64,000 bases of DNA from Bacillus sp. FSL K6-3431 (GTDB taxonomy: Bacteria > Bacillota > Bacilli > Bacillales > Bacillaceae_C): positions 3,162,001 to 3,226,000 of the forward strand of contig NZ_JBBOCT010000001.1 in NCBI RefSeq assembly GCF_038002605.1, given 5' to 3'. The notes beneath the pieces were generated by a model. That model ran no database searches. It was not told the DNA's origin and saw nothing but the letters and a program-made list of their open reading frames with translations. Below, piece after piece: positions 26,161 to 35,391 of the stretch. A program made the translations under genes and the position numbers. Position 1 is the first letter of the stretch. The number at the start of each line of letters is the position of its first letter.

Positions 26161-27960
26161 TTAACTTTCAGTCTCTACCTGTATCAGCATAAACTCAGTA
26201 ACATCAACAATTCCTCGATTAGAAATACGGATTTCTGGTATAACTGGTAAGGCAATTAATGAAAAGGTCATAAATGGCGCATTTAATGGACAGCCAATAT
26301 CTTTCCACGCTTCTTCAAGCTGTTGCACTTCTTTTACTACCGTTTCTAATGGCTGATCTGACATAAGACCTGCAATTGGCATGCTGACTCTAGCAAGCAC
26401 CTTTTGATCTTCAACGACAATCATACCGCCGCCCATTTTGGCAAGTTCATTCGCCGCAAATGCCATATCTTCCTTATTCGTACCCATTACAAGTAAATTA
26501 TGGCTATCATGAGCTACTGTTGAAGCAACAGCTCCTTTTTTCAACTGAAAGCCATGTGCATATGCGAGTGAAATCTGTCCTGAGGCATGATGACGATCAA
26601 TACATGCAAGTTGAATGATATCTTTTTCGACATCAGGTCGGATGACCCCGTCTACAATTTTTAATATAGCGGTCATTTTTTCCGTTCGCGCACTGTTTTC
26701 AATAATTTTGATCACATTTACACCTGTCTTAGCCTGTTTAGATTCACTATGTAATAAAAAATCTTCAGGCTTAAGAGTGGACTTTAAATGAATAGAATTT
26801 CTCACATGTTCAGGGTAAATAAATTCAGGGAATGGTTTCACGATCTTTTCATTTTCAAAAATCACTTCCCCGTCCGTCACGACTGTTGATGGCTCTACTT
26901 TATTTAGGTCTTCCATCAGTAAAATATCTGCATATTTCCCAGGTGCAATTGCTCCTAGATCTTGATCTAATTTAAAATAACGAGCCACATTAATAGTAGC
27001 CATTTGGATCGCTGTGACAGGGTCAACGCCTTCTTCAATTGCTCTACGAACAACGTGATTTAAATGTCCCTTTTCTATGAGCGTTTGCGGATACACATCA
27101 TCTGTCACTAAACTAATATTATCTGTGTTTACCTTATCCTCTGTCACAATTTTAATCACTTCTTTTACATCATGCCACGCGGAACCTTCACGGATCATTA
27201 GGTGCATACCTAATCGCACCTTTTCTAAACCTTGTTCCCTTGTAACCGTTTCATGATCGGAAGTCACCCCAGAAGCGATATAAGCTTGAAGCAAATGATT
27301 ATCTTCATCAGGAAAATGACCGGTTACCGCTTTATTCACCTTCATCGTTTCCTCAATTTCCCCACTCATAGTAGGGTCTCCGTACACAACCCCAGGAAAG
27401 TTCATCACTTCACCTAGTCCAGCGACATTATCCCATTGTAAACCTGCTTTTATATCCTCAACACCTAATGATGCCCCTGCATCTTCCATATCTGTAGTCG
27501 CGGGAACACAGGAAGGAAAGGTTGTATATACTTTTAACGGGAGCTGTTGCCCCTCTTCATGCATTAACTGCACACCTTCCACGCCGAAGACATTTGCAAT
27601 TTCATGTGGATCCATGAAAATTCCTGTTGTCCCTTTTGCGATTGCTGCCTTCGCAAATTGAGTCACAGAAAGCATTGTACTTTCCACATGCATATGTGCA
27701 TCAAGAAAGCCTGGTACTAAATATTGATTATTCGCATCAATGATTTCTGTGTGATCTCCAATGGTATGATCAGCATTCCCAACATAGGCAATTCTACCTT
27801 CACTGATCGAAATATCCATATGTTTTAATAACTCTCCGGAGAAAACATTGACCAAAGTTCCATTTTTAATAACTAAATCGGCTTTCTCAACGCCTCTAGC
27901 AACCTTAGATAAGCGCTGACTCACTTCATAAAGCTTTTTTCTTTTGTTAGTAATCCGCAT
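26161..27960 (-). CDS. ade: adenine deaminase
   Basis: A 599-residue amidohydrolase converting adenine to hypoxanthine and ammonia, feeding purine salvage. The N-terminal composite beta domain has LVIKNGTLVNVFSGE; the metal site motif is PGFLDAHMHVEST (about 85-97) and ITDPHEIANV is represented by FMDPHEIANVFG. The C-terminal adenine-deaminase domain contains VAHDSHNLLVMG. AAGGAG eight bases before the ATG at 27960 fixes the start, 20 codons inside the frame. It follows the riboswitch-controlled permease by about 100 bases with a hairpin between, so it may be expressed partly by read-through from the guanine-sensing leader. Confidence 0.95.
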   Translation of the reverse strand: MRITNKRKKLYEVSQRLSKVARGVEKADLVIKNGTLVNVFSGELLKHMDISISEGRIAYVGNADHTIGDHTEIIDANNQYLVPGFLDAHMHVESTMLSVTQFAKAAIAKGTTGIFMDPHEIANVFGVEGVQLMHEEGQQLPLKVYTTFPSCVPATTDMEDAGASLGVEDIKAGLQWDNVAGLGEVMNFPGVVYGDPTMSGEIEETMKVNKAVTGHFPDEDNHLLQAYIASGVTSDHETVTREQGLEKVRLGMHLMIREGSAWHDVKEVIKIVTEDKVNTDNISLVTDDVYPQTLIEKGHLNHVVRRAIEEGVDPVTAIQMATINVARYFKLDQDLGAIAPGKYADILLMEDLNKVEPSTVVTDGEVIFENEKIVKPFPEFIYPEHVRNSIHLKSTLKPEDFLLHSESKQAKTGVNVIKIIENSARTEKMTAILKIVDGVIRPDVEKDIIQLACIDRHHASGQISLAYAHGFQLKKGAVASTVAHDSHNLLVMGTNKEDMAFAANELAKMGGGMIVVEDQKVLARVSMPIAGLMSDQPLETVVKEVQQLEEAWKDIGCPLNAPFMTFSLIALPVIPEIRISNRGIVDVTEFMLIQVETES

Positions 27961-27993
27961 GTTTGATACTCCTTCTTGTTTAACTATAAAAAT

Positions 27994-28024
27994 GGGGAAT
28001 GCCCATTTTATTATGTGCATTCCC
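27994..28024 (-). terminator. intercistronic hairpin between the purine permease and adenine deaminase
   Basis: GGGAATGC and GCATTCCC pair perfectly around a 15-base loop and on the minus strand are followed by CATTTTTATAG. It could terminate or attenuate the permease transcript before the deaminase gene. Confidence 0.5.
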
Positions 28025-28062
28025 TATATTTGGTTTCCCAGAATTCTTATAAATTAATTCTA

Positions 28063-29364
28063 CTATACAGCCCATCCAAGATATGCAACGAAAATCACAA
28101 ATAAAATGTACATGACAGGGTGTATTTCTTTATACTTCCCTTTAAACACCATTGTTAAAGGATATAAAACAAAACCTAGTGCAATCCCTGTTGAAATACT
28201 ATATGTTAAAGGCATTGCAATAACTGTGAAGAAGGCAGGAATTGCATTTTCAAATTCATCCCACTTAATTCCTGATAATGCAGATGCCATCAACACACCA
28301 ACAATAATTAATGCGGGTGCGGTTACTGCTGGTGTGACAACACTTAATAAAGGTGAAAAGAATAATGCAACGATGAATAACCCTGCTGTAACGACAGAAG
28401 TAAATCCTGATCTACCACCAGCTGCAACGCCCGCGGATGATTCTACAAACGAAGTAGTTGTGGATGTTCCCAAAACAGCTCCAACCATTGTACCTACTGA
28501 ATCAGCTGCTAAAGCTTTTCCAGCCCTTGGTAATTTCCCATCCTTTATCAAACCAGCTTGTCTAGCGACTGCCATTAACGTTCCTGCAGCATCAAAGAAG
28601 TTAACAAACAATAAAGTGAAAATGACAACTAACATTTCGGGAGTAAATAGATCACCAATATGGCCAAATAATTTTCCAAAAGTTGGTTCAAGACTCGGAA
28701 CCGGTGCGATAATTCCAGATGGCAACGGGATTAAATTAAATATAATACCCACCATCGATGTAATAATCATTGCGTAAAAGATTCCGCCTTGGAAGCCCCT
28801 TATCATAAAAAATGCCGTTACAATTATACCTAAAAAAGCGAGCAATGTTGACGGTGCCGTAATATCACCTAATGCCACTATTGTCGTTCCAGGTGCTGCT
28901 TCCACAACGATTCCAGCATTTTGTAAACCAAGAAATGTAATAAACAAACCAATACCTGCGCCTACTGCAAGCTTTAACTGTTCAGGGATCGCGTTGATAA
29001 TAGTTTCACGTACCTTTGTTAACGTTAAGATAAAGAAAATAACCCCAGACATAAATGTTCCTGCTAATGCTGTTTCCCACGGTATTCCCATTCCTAATAC
29101 CACTGTAAAGGCAAAGAATGCATTTATTCCCATTCCAGGTGCGAGTGCAAGTGGATAGTTGGCCCAAATCCCCATCACTAAACAACCAATAGCTGATGCC
29201 AGTCCTGTTGCTACAAATACGGCCCCTTCGTCCATTCCAGCTGCACTTAAAACCGAAGTATTCACAAACAAAATATAAGCCATTGCAAGGAAAGTAGTTA
29301 AACCTGCAACAGATTCTTGACGATAGTTCGTATCTAATTCTTTAAACTTAAAATAACGTTGCAT
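28063..29364 (-). CDS. NCS2/AzgA-type purine permease (guanine/hypoxanthine type)
   Basis: A 433-residue membrane protein of the AzgA-like branch of NCS2 (PbuG/PbuO relatives). It begins FKELDTNYRQESVAGLTTFL, with the conserved QE..AG motif, has PGMGINAFFAFTVVLGMG near residue 85 and FVESSAGVAAGGRSGFTSV near 310, both family signatures of the substrate site. It imports purine bases by proton symport. AGGAGG seven bases before the ATG at 29364 sets the start. It is preceded by a guanine-class riboswitch and PurR-like boxes, which supports guanine or hypoxanthine as the substrate. Confidence 0.92.
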   Translation of the reverse strand: MQRYFKFKELDTNYRQESVAGLTTFLAMAYILFVNTSVLSAAGMDEGAVFVATGLASAIGCLVMGIWANYPLALAPGMGINAFFAFTVVLGMGIPWETALAGTFMSGVIFFILTLTKVRETIINAIPEQLKLAVGAGIGLFITFLGLQNAGIVVEAAPGTTIVALGDITAPSTLLAFLGIIVTAFFMIRGFQGGIFYAMIITSMVGIIFNLIPLPSGIIAPVPSLEPTFGKLFGHIGDLFTPEMLVVIFTLLFVNFFDAAGTLMAVARQAGLIKDGKLPRAGKALAADSVGTMVGAVLGTSTTTSFVESSAGVAAGGRSGFTSVVTAGLFIVALFFSPLLSVVTPAVTAPALIIVGVLMASALSGIKWDEFENAIPAFFTVIAMPLTYSISTGIALGFVLYPLTMVFKGKYKEIHPVMYILFVIFVAYLGWAV

Positions 29365-29394
29365 ACATTTTCCTCCTAAAATTCGAATAAAAGA

Positions 29395-29426
29395 CAAAAA
29401 ACCTGAGCTACAGTCCACTCAGGTTA
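29395..29426 (-). terminator. riboswitch expression platform: intrinsic terminator
   Basis: On the minus strand AACCTGAG and GCTCAGGTT pair, with a T-run of six after the stem. It lies between the purine aptamer and the permease start, so purine binding would be expected to favour this terminator and shut off the gene. Confidence 0.8.
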
Positions 29427-29515
29427 CAATCCACATTTAAAAACGTCGGAAAATGATGGTTAACAATGATAAAAAATAATGCCAATAAAAATCAATGTCA
29501 TTTCCAATCGTTCTT

Positions 29516-29582
29516 CATGTAGTCGGGTAATTAGTGGTTACCTGGTAGAGACGCTTGAGCCATATTCCCAAGCATATACATT
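29516..29582 (-). ncRNA. purine riboswitch aptamer, guanine class
   Basis: The minus strand carries the purine aptamer core: GGGAATATGGCTCAAGCG, then TCTACCAGGTAACC, then AATTACCCGACTACATG. P1 forms from ATGTA and TACAT; the loop-loop partners match the known family. The specificity base (position 74 in xpt numbering) is the C in GACTAC, which selects guanine or hypoxanthine; adenine switches have T there. The terminator downstream completes the switch. Confidence 0.93.
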
Positions 29583-29618
29583 CGAATAAAATTTTATTTA
29601 ATTGTTTTCTACTTTATA

Positions 29619-29648
29619 TTAATAGCATAAAAGACCCATAAAAGTCAA
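29619..29648 (-). promoter_or_regulatory. promoter of the riboswitch leader
   Basis: Minus strand TTGACT (29643-29648), an 18-base spacer and TATTAA (29619-29624), about 36 bases before the aptamer. Confidence 0.55.
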
Positions 29649-29650
29649 TA

Positions 29651-29693
29651 AAACACGAATATTTTTATATATTTATTATTTAACGTTCGTATG
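29651..29693. promoter_or_regulatory. pair of inverted PurR-box-like sequences
   Basis: AAACACGAATATTT at 29651-29664 and, on the opposite strand, ATACGAACGTTAAA at about 29679-29692 resemble the PurBox core CCGAACAWT, the second better than the first. They face each other with about 15 bases between, as in PurR operators of B. subtilis, directly upstream of the promoter. The rest of 29694-29907 shows nothing recognisable. Confidence 0.5.
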
Positions 29694-29907
29694 TAGCCTG
29701 AATAACATCCTTACATAGTGCGTTAGACATTACTATTGATCAAATAATATTGTGGCTCATTTGCAAGAAACCATCGATCCTTACAACTTTCTCTACTATG
29801 TTGATCGTTGCTCTGGCTTTATAAAACTCATCATTGGCCCATCGGTAATACTAAGATAATAAACATAATTGCAGGTCATTTAATTATAACAGTTAAGAAG
29901 ATATAAT

Positions 29908-29946
29908 GCCTAAAAAAGTAGCGAACAGTGACTCACCATTCGCTAA
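29908..29946 (-). terminator. terminator of the Hyu operon
   Basis: On the minus strand TAGCGAA and TTCGCTA flank a 13-base loop and are followed by CTTTTTTA. It is about 95 bases past the last hyu gene. Confidence 0.65.
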
Positions 29947-30041
29947 AAAGCCAATCTAGTTCTACTTCAATTTATTCAATTAATTTTATAAACAAACTTG
30001 TATTTTATGTTTTTTGTTTTCCTTCCCTACAACTAACATAT

Positions 30042-31784
30042 TTATCGATCAAGTCGAGTAGTGCGGATCCGATCTGTCTCTAGTTGATCGATCTGTAATG
30101 TATCCGGGTTAATTATAACGCCATAATCCTTTAAAGCGGAATCAATTGAAACAAACTCATTTAATACGTCACTAAGAACTGCTTCCGGCTCCCGTTCAAA
30201 AGGATTCCCCCAACCGCCTCCACCGGCCCTGTGAAATTGAATAATACCACCTGGCGGCATTTTCACTTCAAATGCTGTTTCTTCAACTACTGACGCTTCT
30301 GCTGTGCCGAAATTCATGACAACACTGTTCCCTGGTGCATCATGACCAGTACAATATCCTTTTGTGGTATTACGAACACCTGCCATCATCACGCTCGTTT
30401 TGCTTTCCTGCATATGTTGAATTTGCACATCCAAACCCGGTGTGCCCCGCCAGCGACCAATACCCGTAAAATCACTTGTATATTCATGTTTTAGTACACG
30501 GCTCGGATATTGAATCTCATTCATTTCAATTGAAGGAAGAATAACTCCAGTCATAACGGGTGGATATAATCCCCAACCATCCGTTTCGTAGGCGGCTCCC
30601 GCACCACCTGTATATCCGTAAAAGTTTAAATTTACCCAAGGTTTTCCGTCATCATATTTTCCATGGGAATAGGCAAGCGGTAATTTATGGACATTCCCCC
30701 CCACACGAGTTGGAGCACAATGTGATATCGCTAGTAAAACACTTTCCGCTATTTCCGCGCCTACACAAGCAGTCGAATGTCCACACGGAGCCGGGAGCCG
30801 AGGATTCACGACAGTACCTAATGGAGCTGTGACACTAACTGGATTCATATAACCTTCATTGATAGGGATATCCTCATCACAACAAGTAGAAATCGCAACA
30901 AATGCAAATGATGTTGTATTGGATATGGGGCTATTAATAAATCCCTGTACTTGTGGAGAAGAGCCTGTAAAATCGATGTCCAAATTGCTCCCTTTAACCG
31001 TTACAGTTGCACGTACTTTTATGTCCTTGTTACCTTGAAAATCATGATCTGCATAGGTTTCTCCAACATACGTGCCATCTTGCCAACTTGATATTTCATC
31101 TCGCACACGTTTTTCCGTATACTCAATTCTATTATCAATTGCTTTTATCACTTTTTCAGCACTATATTTATCAAGCATACTTTGAATCCGATTTGCCGCA
31201 AGTTTGCAAGCACCAATCATTGCATTTAAATCTCCCTCTAGCCAATGAGAAAGACGATTATTTGCTACCAACATATCAAATACGTCTTTGCGTTTCTCAC
31301 CACGTTCATAAATCTTTATAGGAGGGATGCGAAGGCCGTCATGCCATATATCTTTTGAACGCGGATTATACCCGCCGGCCACAGGCCCACCATTATCCCC
31401 CATATGACTTCGAACGGCGGGTAATAGGACAGGTTTTCGATTGTGAAAAACAGGCATGACAATGGTCCAATCTAAACTATGTGACCCGCCATGGTATGGA
31501 TCATTTACTAAAAGAATGTCCCCTGGATGTAAGTCATAGCGGAAAGCATCCAATAAATGGTCTACTGCTCCGACAACCGCATATAAATGCAATGTGCACC
31601 CAGGTGCCTGCGCGACCAATCGGGATTTTTTTCCTGATAGATCAAAGATACCTGTTGTAAAATCATGTGCTTCATTAAAAAGAGGTGAGCGAGCTGTCCT
31701 TGTTACAGTAACACTCATCTCCCTAGCTACAGCATCAAGGGATCCTCCTACAACCTGTGAAAGTATGACATCTTGATTGATCAT
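30042..31784 (-). CDS. hydantoinase B/oxoprolinase family protein (HyuB)
   Basis: A 580-residue subunit of the ATP-dependent hydantoinase/oxoprolinase/acetone carboxylase superfamily. Family motifs include ARSPLFNEAHDFTTGIFD near the start, GDILLVNDPYHGGSHSLDW (about 90-108), RSHMGDNGGPVAGG and the C-terminal PPGGIIQFHRAGGGGWGNP. In these enzymes HyuA activates the ring amide or carbonyl with ATP and HyuB completes hydrolysis. The ATG overlaps the stop of the preceding HyuB-like gene by four bases. It keeps all the motifs, so it is probably the catalytic partner of HyuA. The substrate (hydantoin, 5-oxoproline or another lactam) is not settled. Confidence 0.9.
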   Translation of the reverse strand: MINQDVILSQVVGGSLDAVAREMSVTVTRTARSPLFNEAHDFTTGIFDLSGKKSRLVAQAPGCTLHLYAVVGAVDHLLDAFRYDLHPGDILLVNDPYHGGSHSLDWTIVMPVFHNRKPVLLPAVRSHMGDNGGPVAGGYNPRSKDIWHDGLRIPPIKIYERGEKRKDVFDMLVANNRLSHWLEGDLNAMIGACKLAANRIQSMLDKYSAEKVIKAIDNRIEYTEKRVRDEISSWQDGTYVGETYADHDFQGNKDIKVRATVTVKGSNLDIDFTGSSPQVQGFINSPISNTTSFAFVAISTCCDEDIPINEGYMNPVSVTAPLGTVVNPRLPAPCGHSTACVGAEIAESVLLAISHCAPTRVGGNVHKLPLAYSHGKYDDGKPWVNLNFYGYTGGAGAAYETDGWGLYPPVMTGVILPSIEMNEIQYPSRVLKHEYTSDFTGIGRWRGTPGLDVQIQHMQESKTSVMMAGVRNTTKGYCTGHDAPGNSVVMNFGTAEASVVEETAFEVKMPPGGIIQFHRAGGGGWGNPFEREPEAVLSDVLNEFVSIDSALKDYGVIINPDTLQIDQLETDRIRTTRLDR

Positions 31785-33259
31785 AATTGAGTTCCCTCCC
31801 CAGAGTATTTAAAGACAAGCTGTTCTCCACTTTTAACAACCTCACCGGTAGTACTCTGGAGATAGTTCTTATTCTGTTCTCCTTGTTTAGATAAAGAACC
31901 ATACGTTTCTTCTTCACTGTATGGGAGCAAAAGATTGAAAAAAACGTCCTCTGATTGATTAATTATAGACACTCTCATCTCATTTTCATTTTCTATCCAT
32001 TCCCTAGAAAACATTTTAAAGCCGTGATAGAATTCAAGTTCTTCAGCTGATACTAGCATTTTTTGCCCATATAATCCTGGCGGTCCCCAACCTGTTGAGG
32101 TAACTGGGAAGCCTGGCACAAGAACCAAAGCCTTTGTTTCCGGTCTCTCTCCAAGCGGGGGATAGAAAATAGCTTGAGGACCAATCCCAAATATTGGCGG
32201 GAAGTCCTGTGTCGAAACTTTTCCTTTTTTCAACGCTCTAAATATTGCCTCGGATATAAAGTGTCCAGTTATGCTAGGTGATAAAGCAGTCGAAGCTGGA
32301 AAATCCGGATCTACGATGGACCCTTTTTTTGTTTTCACAATAAACGGCTCAAGCGTCCCCTCATTGATGGCAATTTCATCTGCTAAATTTGCTAGAAATG
32401 GCCACACAGCAAAAGCTTTAGTAGTTGAAATAGGGGAATTGATTGGTTTATTTGACTGATTGGAAGAACCGGTGAAATCAACTCTCATTTGATTCTCTGT
32501 TCTATTAATGATTACCTCAATGAAAACCTTTTCCCCTTCTACTATTTCAAATTCCACAGTAGATTTCATGTCACAAATAGGAATTTGACTCAAGTGATGG
32601 ATGACTTTCTTTTTATTGTATTGAAACATACTTTCTATTGATTGATATAATGTATGCTGACCATAATTACTCAATAGTTTTTTTATTTGTTCCTGTGCTC
32701 CTTGCAAACAGGAGTACATCGCATCTAAATCCGCTTTAAATGAGGTCGGAACACGGCTATTTGCTAATAAAAATCGTAAAACGTCCATTTGCAGAAGGCC
32801 CTGCTTATAGAGTTTAATCGGCGTGATCCTAATGCTTTCTTGCCAAACTTCAAACGCTTCCGGATGAAAACCACCAGGATATTCTCCAGCAAGATCCATC
32901 ATCTGTGCTCGGATAACTGGAAAAAGAACAAGTTCTCCTTCATGGAATAAGGGAGCAACCATTGTCAGTGTTTGTCCCTTTGTACCCCCACTATACGGAT
33001 CTGCCACTAATAAAATATCACCATCCGCAACATCAAAGGAGAAATAATCGAATAGATTTTCCACACTATCTTTTAGAGCAAATAAATGCTCAGGTTCATA
33101 CTGATTTTGAACGGCTACTTTTAAATCATTAGTAAATAATCCTGTAGCGAATGCTCGATCTTGTGAAAGTAGAGGAGAACGCGAAATACGTTCTAAACGA
33201 TCTCCCATCTCTCTACAAATTGATTGAAGCTTATTATAAAGAATTTGTGCTTGAATCAT
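31781..33259 (-). CDS. second, divergent HyuB-like subunit
   Basis: A 492-residue relative of HyuB, shorter than the next gene by about 90 residues. It keeps SRSPLLSQDRAFATGLFTND, GDILLVADPYSGGTKGQ and VDFTGSSNQSNKPINSPIS, but where HyuB has NDPYHGGSH it has ADPYSGGTK, and the C-terminal glycine-rich GGGGWGNP end is missing. It may be a structural or specificity subunit, as in multi-subunit acetophenone-type carboxylases that carry more than one HyuA or HyuB chain. It is joined by ATGA overlaps to both HyuA and the full HyuB, so all three are made together. Confidence 0.85.
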   Translation of the reverse strand: MIQAQILYNKLQSICREMGDRLERISRSPLLSQDRAFATGLFTNDLKVAVQNQYEPEHLFALKDSVENLFDYFSFDVADGDILLVADPYSGGTKGQTLTMVAPLFHEGELVLFPVIRAQMMDLAGEYPGGFHPEAFEVWQESIRITPIKLYKQGLLQMDVLRFLLANSRVPTSFKADLDAMYSCLQGAQEQIKKLLSNYGQHTLYQSIESMFQYNKKKVIHHLSQIPICDMKSTVEFEIVEGEKVFIEVIINRTENQMRVDFTGSSNQSNKPINSPISTTKAFAVWPFLANLADEIAINEGTLEPFIVKTKKGSIVDPDFPASTALSPSITGHFISEAIFRALKKGKVSTQDFPPIFGIGPQAIFYPPLGERPETKALVLVPGFPVTSTGWGPPGLYGQKMLVSAEELEFYHGFKMFSREWIENENEMRVSIINQSEDVFFNLLLPYSEEETYGSLSKQGEQNKNYLQSTTGEVVKSGEQLVFKYSGEGTQL

Positions 33260-35364
33260 GGAGTTTCACCTCTTTGCCGTTGTTCGGCAGCATGTTTTAC
33301 CTCAATTACACAATTACGGTATGAATCGATTAAAGCTTCATGTCCTGGATAAACAACAATGGTCGTACCCCATTGCTCGATAATTGCAGGACCAACGATT
33401 AAATTGCCTGGCTGAAGCAATGAGCCATCATAAATAGGCGTGGTAACTGGATCAATGTCGAAGTACATTTCTCGCTCCCCTGAATTAGCCTCTACAGGAT
33501 CCTCTTGTTGAAAAGGTTCTTCCTGTAGCTTTAGCTGTTCGCGTACCCCTACTAAATCCAATCGTAAATTTAATACTTCAATCTCATGCCCGGGATCCTT
33601 ATGAGCAAACAGCCTTTCATGGAGTTCATGAAAATCGGCAATGGTAGCATCTAGGTTTAACTCTGTAATTCGACGTGTTCTTGATTTAACGGGCACAGTT
33701 ACCTCATGAACTTCCCCTGCATAACGCATATCAATAAAGCGACGTGTTTCAAATTGACTCGTAACTGATTGTCCACCTAATTTTCCCCGAGCAGTTGCCT
33801 CCATTTGTTCAAAATCGGTATTAACAGCATCAAGATCAATCGTATGTATGCTATCAAAACGGGTGCGAAGCTCTGTCACCTTCAAATTCGCAGCAACATC
33901 ACCAAGTGCACAAAAAACCGGTGCAAGGGATGGGACAATCACGGTGTTGATACCAAGATCCTCCGCTTGTTTTCCAGCCTGAATAGCGGCTGCACCACCT
34001 ACGGCCAGCAGTGCAAAATTACGTGGATCATGACCTTGTTGTGTAGTCACATATTGTACGGCATTTGACATGTCACTATTAACAATCTGTGAAATAGCCA
34101 AAGCAGCTTCTACTGTAGAAATACCAAGTGGCTCCGCAATATACGTTCTTATTGCTTGCTCCGCTAATGACCTACTAAGTTTCATTTCTCCGCCAAGGAA
34201 GTTATCTGGATTTATATACCCTAAAAAAACATTTACATCCGTAACAGTTGGCTCTGCACCACCTCTGCCATAACATGCTGGTCCTGGGTTCGAACCTGCA
34301 CTTTTTGGTCCTACTCGCAAAGCACCTCCTGTATCAATCCAAGCAATACTCCCTCCCCCGGATCCAATTGTATGGATATCCATCATAGGTAATGCAACTC
34401 GGTAACGACTGATCCAATTTTCCGTTGTAATAGCTGGTTGGAGTTTTTCAATAACGGAAACATCATAACTAGTTCCGCCCATATCTACCGTAATCAAATT
34501 TTCATACCCTGATTTTTGCCCGATAAAAGATGCAGCAGTAACACCACCGGCAGGCCCAGAAAGGAGAGCGCCTGCTGCAAATTTACTGCTTTGAATAACA
34601 TTTTGTACACCACCATTAGATTGCATAACAAATAATTCACCAGCAAATCCATATTCACGAAGACGTTGATCCAAATGATTCAAATACTTTTGCATAACAG
34701 GTCCTGTAAACGCGTTAACAATCGTTGTACTTACTCGTTCAAACTCCCGAATTTGCGGTAATACCTCATAAGAGAGTGTCACAAATACATCAGGTGCTTC
34801 TTCTTCTATAATTTCGCGAACTCTTTTTTCATGATTGGAGTTAATAAAGCTGAATAAGAAGCACACAGCAATTGCTTCTATTCCCTCTTTAACTAACTGT
34901 CGAACAGCCTGTCGTACTGCCGTTTCATCTAATGACTTCACGATATTTCCTTCGTGGTCTAATCTTTCCGGAATACCTATTCGATATCTCCTAGGAACAA
35001 TTTGGTGTGGGGCTTGCAAACGTGGTGAAAAAACACTTTCTTTGTAAGCCCTTCGAAACTCAATTTCATCACGGAATCCCTCTGTTGTAAGTAATCCAAC
35101 TTTTGCACCGTTATATTCTAATAGAGTATTGGTTGCTACAGTTGTACCATGGACAACTAAAGGACTATTAGATAAGATCTCTTCTACTTTTATACCGATA
35201 ATATCAGATAATTTTTTTATTCCATTGATTACCCCGTCTGACTGATCAGATGTTGAAGGTGTTTTAGTGGTATACATACTCCCTGAATTATCCATTGCTA
35301 CCAGGTCAGTAAAAGTCCCACCGACATCAATTCCAAATACCCAATTACTTCGATTTTTTTCCAT
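33256..35364 (-). CDS. hydantoinase A/oxoprolinase family protein (HyuA)
   Basis: A 702-residue ATP-binding subunit. The N-terminal domain has FGIDVGGTFTDLVAMD (about 10-25) and VVHGTTVATNTLLE (about 70); the central actin-like domain has GGVTAASFIGQ, LITVDMGGTSYDVSVI and AWIDTGGALRVGPKSAGSNPG followed by PACYGRGG. These are the phosphate and metal-binding motifs of HyuA. It uses ATP to activate a cyclic amide or similar group for the HyuB partners. It lies 27 bases after the NCS1 permease and overlaps the next gene by four, in an operon of transporter plus enzyme. Confidence 0.93.
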   Translation of the reverse strand: MEKNRSNWVFGIDVGGTFTDLVAMDNSGSMYTTKTPSTSDQSDGVINGIKKLSDIIGIKVEEILSNSPLVVHGTTVATNTLLEYNGAKVGLLTTEGFRDEIEFRRAYKESVFSPRLQAPHQIVPRRYRIGIPERLDHEGNIVKSLDETAVRQAVRQLVKEGIEAIAVCFLFSFINSNHEKRVREIIEEEAPDVFVTLSYEVLPQIREFERVSTTIVNAFTGPVMQKYLNHLDQRLREYGFAGELFVMQSNGGVQNVIQSSKFAAGALLSGPAGGVTAASFIGQKSGYENLITVDMGGTSYDVSVIEKLQPAITTENWISRYRVALPMMDIHTIGSGGGSIAWIDTGGALRVGPKSAGSNPGPACYGRGGAEPTVTDVNVFLGYINPDNFLGGEMKLSRSLAEQAIRTYIAEPLGISTVEAALAISQIVNSDMSNAVQYVTTQQGHDPRNFALLAVGGAAAIQAGKQAEDLGINTVIVPSLAPVFCALGDVAANLKVTELRTRFDSIHTIDLDAVNTDFEQMEATARGKLGGQSVTSQFETRRFIDMRYAGEVHEVTVPVKSRTRRITELNLDATIADFHELHERLFAHKDPGHEIEVLNLRLDLVGVREQLKLQEEPFQQEDPVEANSGEREMYFDIDPVTTPIYDGSLLQPGNLIVGPAIIEQWGTTIVVYPGHEALIDSYRNCVIEVKHAAEQRQRGETP

Positions 35365-35391
35365 AATTCATTCCTCGTTTCATATCCATTT

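Noticed and set aside
28106..28777. Long plus-strand frame of 223 codons
   Set aside because: It is the antisense shadow of the NCS2 purine permease; its proline-, threonine- and alanine-rich text is typical of such shadows.
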